From JALXCH01 sp964495805 (GTDB taxonomy: Bacteria > Calditrichota > Calditrichia > RBG-13-44-9), in NCBI GenBank assembly GCA_964495805.1, contig CAZBWV010000059.1, forward strand, positions 1-31,444: a stretch of 31,444 bases of DNA, in the 5' to 3' direction. Position 1 is the stretch's first letter, and every line of letters begins with the position of its first letter. Of the stretch, positions 17,357 through 26,478 are shown one piece after another. Below the pieces are notes generated by a model. That model did not search any database. It saw only the letters and a list, made by a program, of their open reading frames with translations, and was not told where the DNA came from. The position numbers and the translations under genes were made by a program.

Positions 17357-18766
17357 ATGAAGTTCCGATGGGGTACCATCGTCATGATGATGTTAATGAT
17401 TGTACTATATTGCGAGCGACGTCACGGAAGCGGGAAGGAATTGGCGGATTACAGTCACCTTTCCGCACCGGTTGCCCCGGAATGGGCCCGCCACGGGGTG
17501 CTGTATCAGGTGTTCCCCCGGGTGTTTACTCACCAGGGCACTTTTCGTGCTCTGGAAGAAAAGCTGGACGAAATCCAGAAACTGGATGTGGATATTATCT
17601 GGCTATTACCGATTTATCCCATTGGGGAGAAGGGGCGAAAAGGCACGCTGGGGAGTCCGTTTTCGGTAAGGGATTTTCATAAGGTGAACCCTGAGCTGGG
17701 CACCGAAGCGGATTTCCGACATCTGGTGCAAGAGATCCACCGCCGTGGGCTGAAAGTCATCATCGGGATGGTACCCAACCACGCTTCCAACGACAACGTG
17801 CTGATGAAGGAACATCCCGATTGGTTTATGCGCGATGCGCAGGGGCATTTTACCCGCGAAGTGCCCGAATGGAGCGATATCACCGATTTCAATTATCAAA
17901 ATCCGCACCTGCGGGAGTATATGATTGAGACGATGATCTACTGGATTCGTGAATTCGATATCGATGGCTACCGCTGCGATGTGGCGGGAATGGTTCCGCT
18001 GGATTTCTGGAAAGAAGCAATTCCACGCCTTCGTGCTGTGAAATCCGATTTGTACCTGCTGGCGGAATGGGAAGACCCACAATTATTGGTGGCAGGGTTT
18101 AATTCCGATTACGACTGGACGCTATACCATTTGCTGAAGGAGATTCGTGAAGGAAAAAAGGAAGCCCATCACGCGGCTCATCTGATTGCGGAAAAAGATG
18201 CCCGCTATCCCCGAAACGCCCTGCCCATGCGATTTCTGGAAAATCACGATGAACAGCGGGCTCTTGCGGTATTTGGTAGCGAGGCCATCCAGGTGTATGC
18301 CACCTTTATTTTTACGGTGCCGGGAATTCCGCTGATTTACGCCGGGCAGGAAATAGGGGAACGGCAAAAGCCGGGGCTATTTGACAAATCCGAATTGAAT
18401 TGGGCGGAACCGGACACTGCCCTGCGCTCCATGTACCGGGAACTGATTCGGCTGCGTAAATCCTACGACTGTTTTACGGAAGGCCGTTTTCATGAACTGC
18501 CCACCAACGTTCCCGCCTCACTGTCCGCATTTGCCCGGGTGGGGCAAAATTCCGCTGCCGTGGTGGTGTGCAATTTTGCCAGCCGTACGGTGGTGAATAC
18601 CCATGTGCGTATTCCCGATTCGGTGCGCCAGAATCTGGCGGATTTTCAAATGGTGCGCATCGATGACCCTGCGGATACTCTAAATGTTCGCACCGGCGAA
18701 ACGGGCAATTTGTTGCCATTCAGTGCAAAAGTGTATGTGGGCAGACGAAATAGCAAGAGCAGATAA
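17357..18766 (+). CDS. GH13 alpha-amylase-family protein, membrane-anchored or periplasmic, altered region I
   Basis: This 469-residue GH13 protein lies 6 bp after the regulator gene; its ribosome site (GGAG) is inside that gene's end. It has an N-terminal hydrophobic stretch ending in V-L-Y-C at residue 19, perhaps an atypical lipobox or an uncleaved anchor. The barrel starts with G-V-L-Y-Q-V-F-P-R-V-F. Catalytic residues are present: nucleophile D208 in G-Y-R-C-D-V-A, acid/base E237 in L-L-A-E-W, and D298 in F-L-E-N-H-D-E-Q. Region I reads I-I-G-M-V-P-N-H, with Gly137 where nearly all family members have Asp; the following N-H is kept. It probably cleaves maltodextrins in the periplasm into units for the importer or symporter, but activity with the altered residue is not certain. 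No C-terminal sorting domain is present. Confidence 0.87.
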   Translation: MKFRWGTIVMMMLMIVLYCERRHGSGKELADYSHLSAPVAPEWARHGVLYQVFPRVFTHQGTFRALEEKLDEIQKLDVDIIWLLPIYPIGEKGRKGTLGSPFSVRDFHKVNPELGTEADFRHLVQEIHRRGLKVIIGMVPNHASNDNVLMKEHPDWFMRDAQGHFTREVPEWSDITDFNYQNPHLREYMIETMIYWIREFDIDGYRCDVAGMVPLDFWKEAIPRLRAVKSDLYLLAEWEDPQLLVAGFNSDYDWTLYHLLKEIREGKKEAHHAAHLIAEKDARYPRNALPMRFLENHDEQRALAVFGSEAIQVYATFIFTVPGIPLIYAGQEIGERQKPGLFDKSELNWAEPDTALRSMYRELIRLRKSYDCFTEGRFHELPTNVPASLSAFARVGQNSAAVVVCNFASRTVVNTHVRIPDSVRQNLADFQMVRIDDPADTLNVRTGETGNLLPFSAKVYVGRRNSKSR

Positions 18767-18915
18767 AACTATCATACGACAGGGGAGGGGAATAAAAAAC
18801 TGAATCCGTACCAGCACAAACCCCTGCAAGGGAAGTGAAACATCAAATAATACGGAAAAAACGTGGTTATTTTCATCGATACAACAATTGATTCAAATTA
18901 AACTTGAGGTTTTTT

Positions 18916-21900
18916 ATGAAATTAAGATTTTTTCAATGGTTATTCGTTTTAACTATCGCACTGGTAACGAATACTTTCGCACAAAACGGGAGCTGGTGGG
19001 AACCCGCTAATCCTGTTCCGGGTGACACCATCACCATATATTTTGATCCCACCCAGAATCCAGAAATGCCCAATAACGTCAGCACGCTGACCATCCACTG
19101 GGGTGTCAACGAGTTGGGAACCGGTAACTGGCAGGCGCCTCCCACTCACCTCTGGCCTCCGGGTACGGTGCTGGCACCGGACGGAATCGCGGCACGTTCC
19201 CCCATGAGCATCTATTCCGGAACGGTGTGGTACATTCGTATTCCTACCGATTCCACCATCTACTCACTACATTACGTATTCAATGACGGACCACCCCAAT
19301 CCTTTGGACCCAACTGGGCACACAACGTGGGTGGGAGCAACTGGAATATCGTCCTGGAACAGGTCGTCCAGCGCCTGTATCCTTATGTGTTTCTGCTGGA
19401 CAATCGCAGCTATTTCTTGAATTACCTCAACGCACCGGTTACCTCCGGTTTAATTAAAGGCACTTTTAACGGATGGGGGAGTCAGGGGGCGGATACCCTG
19501 TTGGCCACCAATCATCCGGACGTGCTGGGACGCCGGCTGGAAATTCCCTACAACACCGTACTGCAGTACAAATATCATGTCAACGGTCTGGGCAACGAGG
19601 ACTGGATAAACGATCCGGACAATCCGCATATGAATTCCGCTGATCACAACAATTCCATGCTCTATTTTTATCCCGATAGTGCGGGTTATTTTTACGATTT
19701 ACAGCCGGAGCAGGGTGCGCTATTTAATTCCGGCAACGGCATTTCCTTTCAAGCACGGGTGCAGCCGGGAGTTAGCTTTTCCGGCATCGATCCCGCCACC
19801 ATTCAGGTGAAACTGGATGGGAGTCCGACCTCCCACCAGTATAACGCCGGAAACGGAATGATTCAGGGCGTGCTTAACGGAGTGAGCGAGGGAAGCCATA
19901 TACTTACCATTGATGCTACCGATAGCCTGAGCATACCTTTTCGCACCGCAGTGATTCATTTCGGTGTTTATGCGACTGCTCCCGAGGGAATTCTGGTTCT
20001 GGATGCCCTGAACGACAACACCGGCACCGGTCGGTATCAGGAACCAGCCTGGGTGACACCGGGTGCTACCGACCTGAGCGAATTCCACTTAACGGTCAAT
20101 CCCTCCCACGATTCGCTGAAATTTACCATCACCCTGCGACAACTGGACAACGCCAGCCGGGTGGGATTTTATCTGATGGCCAATACTGACGGAATGGCTG
20201 TTCCGGCAGAAGCAGGTGTAAATATGCTCATCCGGGATTGGAACGGCTATGGAGTGTATGCCACCCTTGCCAATCCCCACGACCCCAATTTCGACCCTGC
20301 TACGGAAAATCGCCTGATGATTCACCGACAGCCTGCTCAGTACGGAAACACCATCTCTCTGAACACGACGGCTCTCAATGCCAACCGATTTCAATTTTCT
20401 CTATCGTTAAACGACTTACAGCAGGTGCTGGGTAGTTTTAATCACGACTGGTACCTGTCCGTGTACACTTTTCTGAAAGATGCCAGCGGTACTGTACCGG
20501 TTACCCCATCGCTGGGGGGCGATAGCACCGGATGGAATCCCCATGTGTACGACCTGCTTTTTTGCGATTACGTGTTAGATGTTCCCCTGCAGGAGCGCAT
20601 TCTGGCCAATTTCAACAACGTGCATCTGGCTTTGCCGGATGGCGAAGGTCGCGGCTTCCTGAAGTTTTCTCCCACCGATCTGGATCCCACATGGAGCAAT
20701 CTGCCACCATTTGTTTCTATACTGACCCGAAACGCCAATACCACTCTGCCCACCAAAACCGTTCGGGGAATCGTAACCGATCCATCGGTATCGCAGGTGG
20801 TTGTGCAACGTAACGGAAACGATACCACCGTTGCGGTGAGTAACGGAGCGTGGAGCGTGGAGTTACCCCTGGATGAAGGGGACAATCTCATCCAGGCGCG
20901 TGCCACCAACAGCGGTGGAACCGGTTATTCCCAGCCCATTGTGGTCAATCGATGGGTGGATCATGCCCCGCAACCGCAGGTGGTGTTCATAAACGCCTCC
21001 GGTACCATGGTACTGGATGCCTCCGGCTCAACCGATCCGGATGGCGATATCACCGATTTCTACTGGGAGATGGACCCCAACAATCCGCAAACAGTGAGCA
21101 TCTCCGATCCACATCAAAATATCATCAATTTCCCCAAACCCACAGTTCCCGGGGAATATTATTTTAACCTCACCATTACCGATGCGCAGGGGCACCAGGG
21201 ACTTTTCCGTTCTTTTTTGCGCATTACCGATTCCACCGCGAACATGTTCCAGAGCGACCAGAGCGCAGATTGGTTACACGATGCTATTGTATATGAAATT
21301 TACCTGCGCTCCTTTTCGCCGCAGGGGAATTTCCAGGGGGTGATTCAGAAGCTGGATTATCTGGAAGATCTGGGAGTGAATTGTCTCTGGTTCATGCCCA
21401 TTCACGAAAGTCCCGACGATCACGGTTATTCGGTGGCGGATTACTACTCTATCGAATCCGACTATGGTACGCTGGCAGACTTTCAGCAGCTGGTGAACGA
21501 AGCGCATGCCCGCGGAATTCGCGTTATTATTGACCACGTGGTGAACCACTCCAGCATTAACCATCCCTTTGCGCAGGATATGCTGGATTACCGGCAGGAT
21601 TCTCCCTACTGGAAGTATTACGAAAAGCGCTTGATTGGCGATACCAACGGATTGGGTTACGGACACTATCCCATGGCTCCGCCGTATGTGTACACCTATT
21701 ATTCCAACTGGTTCACCCTGCCTAATTTGAATCTGGGGTATGCCGATGCACGCAAGTATTTTATCGATATGGCACGCTGGTGGGTGGATTCGCTGAAAAT
21801 TGACGGCTATCGTTGCGATGTTGCCTGGGGCCCGATCAACCGGAGTTACAATTACTGGGAGGATTGGCGGGCTGCGCTAAAATCGCTGAAGCCGGAAGTG

Positions 21901-22926
21901 CTGCTCATCGGGGAACTTGGTGCCAGCGATTTCAATTATGCGTTTACCAACCGATTTGATGCAGCATACGACTGGAATCTCTTCCATCAGGGTTACCGCA
22001 ACATCTGGAATACGCTGGACCTGGGTTACCTGCATACGCTGATTACCAATTACGGTTACTGGTGGCCGGAGTACAAATATTTTTTCCGGTTTATGGAGAA
22101 CCACGATGAACCACGCTACATTGCCGATTATGGGGTTGCCCGAACCAAATTGATTGCCGCCCTGCACCTGAGCATTCCCGGTATGCCGTTGCTATATGCC
22201 GGACAGGAAGTGGGGGAGACCAGCCAGCGCGGACTGATTGATTGGAGCGACCCGGATACGCTATTGCCCTACTACAAAGCCCTGATTCACGCACGGCGTA
22301 CGTTTCCCGCCCTGAATCGTGGGAATTATAAACAGATTGGCACAATCTCTCTGAGTAAAGTGTATGCCATCTCCCGCCAGTACCAGGACAACATCGTTAT
22401 TGCACTGTTCAATTTTAAAAATAGCGCCCAAACCGGGCAATTTACCATTACCGCTTCCCAGTACGGACTGAATCCCAATGGAACCTATTATTTGAACGAC
22501 ATCATTACCGGAGAGGCTATTCAAACTACCGGTAGTCAGCTGGGATTTCAAACAGTTAGTCTGGCACCATATCAGGCCAGGGTGTTTGTCCTGGCGGACA
22601 GCATCCTGAGCGGTATTGCCGTGCCGGAGCAGCAACCCGGGACGCCCAAAACGTTTGCCCTGTATCGGAATTTCCCCAATCCGTTTAATCCCACCACGAC
22701 GATTGCATTCGATATCCCCCGCACTGTAAAAGTGAAACTGGAAATTTACAACATTCTGGGGCAACGGGTGGCCACTCTTATGGATAAACCGTTACCGGCC
22801 GGGCGGTATCAGGTTCAGTGGAACGGACGCAATCACCAGGGGGTGCCGGTTTCCAGCGGAATCTACATTCTTCATTTTAAAGCAGGGCAGTTTGTGAAAA
22901 ATCGGAGAATGATTTTACTGAAGTGA
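18916..22926 (+). CDS. Giant multi-modular secreted alpha-amylase (GH13) with type 9-like sorting domain
   Basis: The protein has 1336 residues counted from the ATG at 18916, chosen because the TTG at 18904 lies inside the ribosome site (TTGAGG, 6 bp before this ATG) and because a clean signal peptide (about 1-23) starts here. Order: CBM25/26-like module (25-150, Trp-rich), a CBM48/E-set-like module (160-255), an Ig-like stretch, a glucodextranase/DOMON-like beta domain (about 356-560), another Ig-like domain (595-675), a PKD-like domain (680-770), GH13 barrel (785-1130), its C-terminal beta domain, and a sorting domain from N-F-P-N-P-F-N-P (about 1252). Catalytic residues are intact: D873 in region I, nucleophile D968 (G-Y-R-C-D-V-A-W), E1000 (L-I-G-E-L) and D1064 (M-E-N-H-D-E-P). 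It should hydrolyse starch or glycogen at or outside the cell surface. A 149-bp gap separates it from the smaller amylase gene. Confidence 0.92.
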   Translation: MKLRFFQWLFVLTIALVTNTFAQNGSWWEPANPVPGDTITIYFDPTQNPEMPNNVSTLTIHWGVNELGTGNWQAPPTHLWPPGTVLAPDGIAARSPMSIYSGTVWYIRIPTDSTIYSLHYVFNDGPPQSFGPNWAHNVGGSNWNIVLEQVVQRLYPYVFLLDNRSYFLNYLNAPVTSGLIKGTFNGWGSQGADTLLATNHPDVLGRRLEIPYNTVLQYKYHVNGLGNEDWINDPDNPHMNSADHNNSMLYFYPDSAGYFYDLQPEQGALFNSGNGISFQARVQPGVSFSGIDPATIQVKLDGSPTSHQYNAGNGMIQGVLNGVSEGSHILTIDATDSLSIPFRTAVIHFGVYATAPEGILVLDALNDNTGTGRYQEPAWVTPGATDLSEFHLTVNPSHDSLKFTITLRQLDNASRVGFYLMANTDGMAVPAEAGVNMLIRDWNGYGVYATLANPHDPNFDPATENRLMIHRQPAQYGNTISLNTTALNANRFQFSLSLNDLQQVLGSFNHDWYLSVYTFLKDASGTVPVTPSLGGDSTGWNPHVYDLLFCDYVLDVPLQERILANFNNVHLALPDGEGRGFLKFSPTDLDPTWSNLPPFVSILTRNANTTLPTKTVRGIVTDPSVSQVVVQRNGNDTTVAVSNGAWSVELPLDEGDNLIQARATNSGGTGYSQPIVVNRWVDHAPQPQVVFINASGTMVLDASGSTDPDGDITDFYWEMDPNNPQTVSISDPHQNIINFPKPTVPGEYYFNLTITDAQGHQGLFRSFLRITDSTANMFQSDQSADWLHDAIVYEIYLRSFSPQGNFQGVIQKLDYLEDLGVNCLWFMPIHESPDDHGYSVADYYSIESDYGTLADFQQLVNEAHARGIRVIIDHVVNHSSINHPFAQDMLDYRQDSPYWKYYEKRLIGDTNGLGYGHYPMAPPYVYTYYSNWFTLPNLNLGYADARKYFIDMARWWVDSLKIDGYRCDVAWGPINRSYNYWEDWRAALKSLKPEVLLIGELGASDFNYAFTNRFDAAYDWNLFHQGYRNIWNTLDLGYLHTLITNYGYWWPEYKYFFRFMENHDEPRYIADYGVARTKLIAALHLSIPGMPLLYAGQEVGETSQRGLIDWSDPDTLLPYYKALIHARRTFPALNRGNYKQIGTISLSKVYAISRQYQDNIVIALFNFKNSAQTGQFTITASQYGLNPNGTYYLNDIITGEAIQTTGSQLGFQTVSLAPYQARVFVLADSILSGIAVPEQQPGTPKTFALYRNFPNPFNPTTTIAFDIPRTVKVKLEIYNILGQRVATLMDKPLPAGRYQVQWNGRNHQGVPVSSGIYILHFKAGQFVKNRRMILLK

Positions 22927-22944
22927 GAGAAGGGAAGGGAGGGA

Positions 22945-23001
22945 GGGGAGATAGGGGGATAAGGGGAATAGGGGAAATAGGGGATATAGGGGATATAAGG
23001 G
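22945..23001. repeat. Array of G-run nonamers (GGGG plus A/T-rich pentamer)
   Basis: G-runs begin at 22945, 22954, 22963, 22971, 22980, 22989 and 22999, giving units such as GGGGAGATA, GGGGGATAA, GGGGAAATA and GGGGATATA. Their complement belongs to the same unit family as the array at 31152-31295. Seven G-runs separated by about 5 bases fit the general pattern for G-quadruplex formation. The array starts 19 bp after the amylase stop codon. Confidence 0.8.
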
Positions 23002-23105
23002 AGGTGGAAATGAAAAATGAAAAATGTAAAATGTAAGATAAAGGATATAGGGGAAATGGGGAGGGTGGTATTTGGGGTTGAAGGTTGATTTTTGGCACGC
23101 ATCGT

Positions 23106-23133
23106 GTTTTTCGGAACAACCGTTCTGAAAAAC
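23106..23133. other. Hairpin in the convergent region
   Basis: Arms GTTTTTCGGAAC (23106-23117) and GTTCTGAAAAAC (23122-23133) pair over 12 positions with one G.T, around the loop AACC. It may act as a bidirectional terminator, although only a TCCGACTTTTT tail follows on the plus strand. Confidence 0.5.
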
Positions 23134-23281
23134 TCCGACTTTTTGGGAAGCCATGCGTGAGCACAGTTGAAAAATGAAAATGGAACAGTCCTTCCACCCA
23201 TCTGTTTGTTTCGGAACTTGCTGGAATTGGTAACAGCAGGTGTGTTTCTGCCTGTTCCGATGTTGTTTGTGGGATTATTGT

Positions 23282-26140
23282 TTACTTCACTACAATGAAC
23301 GAGTGTGTTCGGGAGCGCAGGGTTTGCTTCCCGCGGAACACCATCTGATAAAAATACACTCCCGAAGCCAGCTCCTCCGAATTTACTTTCATTTCTTTTA
23401 CCCCCGGCGAGGAGTAGGTGGCTTTCTGTTGAGCTACCTGCTGCCCCAGGGGATTAAAAATGCACAATTCCACCTGACCGGCAGCCGGAATGCGAAAGCG
23501 GATACGACTTTGCCCGTTAAACGGGTTGGGGTAATTCCCCATCAATTCGAAATTGTTGACCGTGGGGGTACTACCAGTAGCCAATTGAGTGGAGGGAATC
23601 AGCTCAAAAAACTCCAGCACCCGTCCCATTAATGCGAATCGTTCGCTATCCGGGTAAATGGTGTGAAACGGAAAACCAAGGTACACCAGCGAACCGGTTG
23701 CGTTTCCCCCGGGAAATGTACCTTTAAAATAAATTCCGGCGCCATAACCATTCGCATACCGAAATCCCAGTGAGGAACCACCTTTTGCTGTAATGACATC
23801 CGGATAACCCACTTTGTACGTTCCGTGGGTACCGTTGTCGAAGTGCAAAGTGAGGTTCTGAAAAGGAGTTCCGTTTTCTCCTTCTGCGCGGTAGGAATAA
23901 CCGTTATCTGCCAGATAATTGGCTTTCAGATAATGAGCGTAAAAATCTTTGTCGTAAGAAGTTCCTTTTTCCACCAGGTCCCAGCCGATTTCCGAACCGC
24001 TTACGAACAATTTCCCACCATTTTTTAGATAGTTCGCCACCAATTCCTGTTCGTGAATGTCGAACGTGCCGTCGTGGGTGCTTTCGTCGCCCAGAATCCA
24101 GAACACCGCCGGATAATGTTCCAGAGATACCTCCCCGCGCAGCAGGGCATCATTATCCACTGTGGAAAAAGGAATGCCGTATGTGTATAGCGCATTCCCT
24201 ACCGTTGCCGCAAAAGGGTGGTAAATATGAGGCCACTTGCCATAACTCCCGGTGGTGCGGTCGAAACCGTCCACAATTAGCACCTGCGGTTTGTTCCCAT
24301 TGCGATAGGTTCCGTATGTGTCGGATGGCTTGCTTTCGGGATGTCCTGTTTCGGATGACACGCTAACCAGTTTAAAATAGCGTAATTCTCCATCCGGAAG
24401 GGTTAAAGAATAAGCGCGGAAATCATCCGGCAAGCTGGTGAGCAATGTCCAGGTGTGACCATCTGCGGAGGTGTAAATACGGATTTCGTCGGTGTTTTCC
24501 GTGCCCCCCATCGCCCAGCGTAATCCGGTTTTGCCGGAAGTTTGCACAAAATCCAGCCGCGGTTGGGGAATGGTGCCTGGAGCTCCCTGTCGATTTACAT
24601 AGTAGCGCGGAGTATAGGCATAAAGACTGCTGTAATAGTAGCTGTGGTAATTTACCCGCCAGTCCCGTCCGGATGCTTCCACCACCATCAGACTTCCGTT
24701 TCCGTTTTGCTGAGTCAGCAACCGTACATGCCCCACTTTATGGACGGCGTCTCCGGGTTCAGCCTCCAGCCAGGAACTGTATGCCACGGTCAGGGAGTCG
24801 TCCATCTGGCGGGTGGAGTAATGCAGGGGCAAATTCCAGCAACGGGAGACAAATCCGGAACAATCCACTCCCACCGCGGATGGGGTACCACCGGGTTTGT
24901 TGGTGTATTTGTCACCGGCGTACTTCCCGATGCTGATTCCGTAAAGAAACTGCTCCAGATCTTCGAAACCACCCCATTTGTACGGCACCCGCTGGTTCAA
25001 CCCAATCTGAATCCAATCCGGAGTTTGTACCAGATATCCGTACGGGTCCATAATAATACCATTGGTCAGATTTGCCGGTGTGCAGGTCCACCAAAGTTGC
25101 ACGTAAGCATCGCCCCGGCTCAGTGCTTCTTCCGGCATAATTTGCGGATAACTATCGAATCCGCCCCGATAACTCTGGTGCTCTTCAGGTAAATCATCCG
25201 GCACCGGGGTGATTTCGTTATAATGAATTCCATGGTAGAACCGATCGGGGTATTGCAGTTGCACCGGTTGGGAAGATTGAAACAACCCTTTCAGATTCCA
25301 GCGGACGATCTCAATACCTTCCGGGGTGGAAAACATCTGGTACAGGTTACTTTCCGGAGTAATGTACGTGTCCCGAAAGATGGATGTGAAGGTTTTTACC
25401 GGAACATCCAGAGTGAGCAACCGCTCCCCGGCGGGGGAGAACACAACGATTTCCCGCCGAATACGCAGAGGCACCTGCCGTACAAAAAATTCGAAACTCA
25501 GGAACAACCGATGATTGGAATCCCTGCCCATATAGCGCAAACTGGCTAAATTGTTCTCCGGGAACGATTCCACAAAGGTGGTTCGGTTGAGCCGGATTCT
25601 ACCACGCGCAGTGCTTTCCCGCACCAGCTGGAGGGTCGTCTGATCAGGAAGCAACCAGTCCGGTTGAGGGGAACGGCTCTGCTGGGTGGCAACGGAATAA
25701 ATCAGATGGCGGCCATCCGCTAAATTGCATACCAGCTGATCCGCCCCATTAAACCAGAACGTTTCGATAATCCAGGTCGGTTTATCCGGACGGAACAGGC
25801 CGGTGATCTGCCCGTTCCGGTAAAAATAGATGGTGTTTTCGCTCAATATCAGGTAGTTGTCCGGTGAGATGAAATAAAAATCGTCGGAAAAACGGGGTAC
25901 CGCGTAGCGAGCCCGCAATTTCCCCTGTCGGAATTCTTTCAGCCAGCCGTTCTCCGAATCCAGTAGCAAAATCGATGAGCCAACCACAGTAAACGCCCGG
26001 GGACCATAAAAAGCATCCGGTGCTTTCTTGAGACCCACTGCCGTATCGTCTGTTCCCCAGGGCAGTCGTAAAACCGTTTCGGGTTGTTGAGCCATTAAAA
26101 CGGAAGTTAAAAATGTGAGCAAAATCCACCAGTAACGCAT
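23282..26140 (-). CDS. Secreted NlpC/P60-like multidomain protein with type 9-like sorting domain
   Basis: The protein has 952 residues from the ATG at 26140. The frame stays open to a TTG at 26176, but the signal peptide M-R-Y-W-W-I-L-L-T-F-L begins at 26140. About 19-310 is a beta-rich region that may be a propeller. An NlpC/P60-like cysteine hydrolase domain follows (about 380-515: V-P-Y-K-W-G-G, then V-D-C-S-G-F with Cys427, and K-V-G-H-V-R with His471). Then come an Fn3-like domain (525-610), a class I glutamine amidotransferase/ThuA-like flavodoxin-type domain (about 615-735, with A-V-F-W-I-L-G-D-E and L-K-N-G-G-K-L-F-V-S-G-S-E) and a sorting domain from N-Y-P-N-P-F-N-G (about 869). The family cleaves peptide or amide bonds, often in peptidoglycan; the target of this secreted form is unknown. 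It is convergent with the amylase gene and divergent from clpB. Confidence 0.8.
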   Translation of the reverse strand: MRYWWILLTFLTSVLMAQQPETVLRLPWGTDDTAVGLKKAPDAFYGPRAFTVVGSSILLLDSENGWLKEFRQGKLRARYAVPRFSDDFYFISPDNYLILSENTIYFYRNGQITGLFRPDKPTWIIETFWFNGADQLVCNLADGRHLIYSVATQQSRSPQPDWLLPDQTTLQLVRESTARGRIRLNRTTFVESFPENNLASLRYMGRDSNHRLFLSFEFFVRQVPLRIRREIVVFSPAGERLLTLDVPVKTFTSIFRDTYITPESNLYQMFSTPEGIEIVRWNLKGLFQSSQPVQLQYPDRFYHGIHYNEITPVPDDLPEEHQSYRGGFDSYPQIMPEEALSRGDAYVQLWWTCTPANLTNGIIMDPYGYLVQTPDWIQIGLNQRVPYKWGGFEDLEQFLYGISIGKYAGDKYTNKPGGTPSAVGVDCSGFVSRCWNLPLHYSTRQMDDSLTVAYSSWLEAEPGDAVHKVGHVRLLTQQNGNGSLMVVEASGRDWRVNYHSYYYSSLYAYTPRYYVNRQGAPGTIPQPRLDFVQTSGKTGLRWAMGGTENTDEIRIYTSADGHTWTLLTSLPDDFRAYSLTLPDGELRYFKLVSVSSETGHPESKPSDTYGTYRNGNKPQVLIVDGFDRTTGSYGKWPHIYHPFAATVGNALYTYGIPFSTVDNDALLRGEVSLEHYPAVFWILGDESTHDGTFDIHEQELVANYLKNGGKLFVSGSEIGWDLVEKGTSYDKDFYAHYLKANYLADNGYSYRAEGENGTPFQNLTLHFDNGTHGTYKVGYPDVITAKGGSSLGFRYANGYGAGIYFKGTFPGGNATGSLVYLGFPFHTIYPDSERFALMGRVLEFFELIPSTQLATGSTPTVNNFELMGNYPNPFNGQSRIRFRIPAAGQVELCIFNPLGQQVAQQKATYSSPGVKEMKVNSEELASGVYFYQMVFRGKQTLRSRTHSFIVVK

Positions 26141-26163
26141 TGTTGTCCATCCCTGTTTTTGCT

Positions 26164-26171
26164 CAAATATA
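26164..26171 (-). promoter_or_regulatory. Possible Bacteroidetes-type -7 element for the NlpC/P60-like gene
   Basis: On the minus strand TATATTTG fits TAnnTTTG and lies 23 bp ahead of the ATG at 26140. No TTTG is found at the usual upstream spacing, so this is weak. Confidence 0.25.
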
Positions 26172-26363
26172 ACCAACTGGTGGAGAGAAAAGAAGAGGAA
26201 AGAGGAAAAAGAAATCGGTCAAATCTGTCCATAAAAATTTTCGTTGCAAATCCGATTGGTGGGATTCTCAGAAATTTTCCGAATGAATTCGTATTTTGGT
26301 TTGTTCCCTTTTTCAGGTTTTTAATGCGCTCACCCGGGAAGCAAAAAATTACTTCTGTCGATG

Positions 26364-26381
26364 TGGCAGAAAATTCTGCCA
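26364..26381. promoter_or_regulatory. Perfect 18-bp palindrome, candidate upstream activator site
   Basis: TGGCAGAA-AA-TTCTGCCA has perfect 8-bp arms. Its centre lies about 130 bp upstream of the start site predicted from the sigma-54-type promoter at 26479, the usual distance for an enhancer-binding protein site. It also lies in the shared upstream region of the divergent NlpC/P60-like gene, so it could serve that gene instead. Confidence 0.5.
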
Positions 26382-26478
26382 TCGTGCCCGACGAGCTACT
26401 GATGGAATTATGGATGGTGCGAATGAAATATTCGTAAGTTGTGTAATATCATTGTGTTATACCGGCTTGTGAATTTTT

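Larger units (their letters stand above)
22927..23281. other. Convergent intergenic region rich in G-runs and A-rich octamers
   Basis: This 355-bp gap separates the amylase gene from the convergent NlpC/P60-like gene. It holds a 9-bp G-run array (22945-23001), an A-rich octamer-like stretch (about 23008-23036), a second short G-run block (about 23043-23065), the repeat pair CACGCAT (23096-23102) and ATGCGTG (23153-23159), and a hairpin between those two (23106-23133). Open frames on the minus strand are low-complexity products of the arrays. No classical terminator with a T-run is present for either gene. Confidence 0.6.

Noticed and set aside
18767..18915. Possible operator or terminator between the two amylase genes
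   Set aside because: A CAGGGG/CCCCTG pair is too far apart for a good stem, and ATCGAT-N6-ATTGAT is short with one mismatch; neither is convincing on its own.
22872..23201. Minus-strand open frames rich in Pro, Tyr, Phe and Ile after the amylase gene
   Set aside because: They are translations of the G-run array and the A-rich octamers; three overlapping frames give equally repetitive products.
26159..26437. 92-codon open frame on the plus strand upstream of clpB
   Set aside because: It covers the divergent promoter region, including the palindrome, lacks a ribosome site and has no recognisable domain. A small protein is not excluded but not supported.
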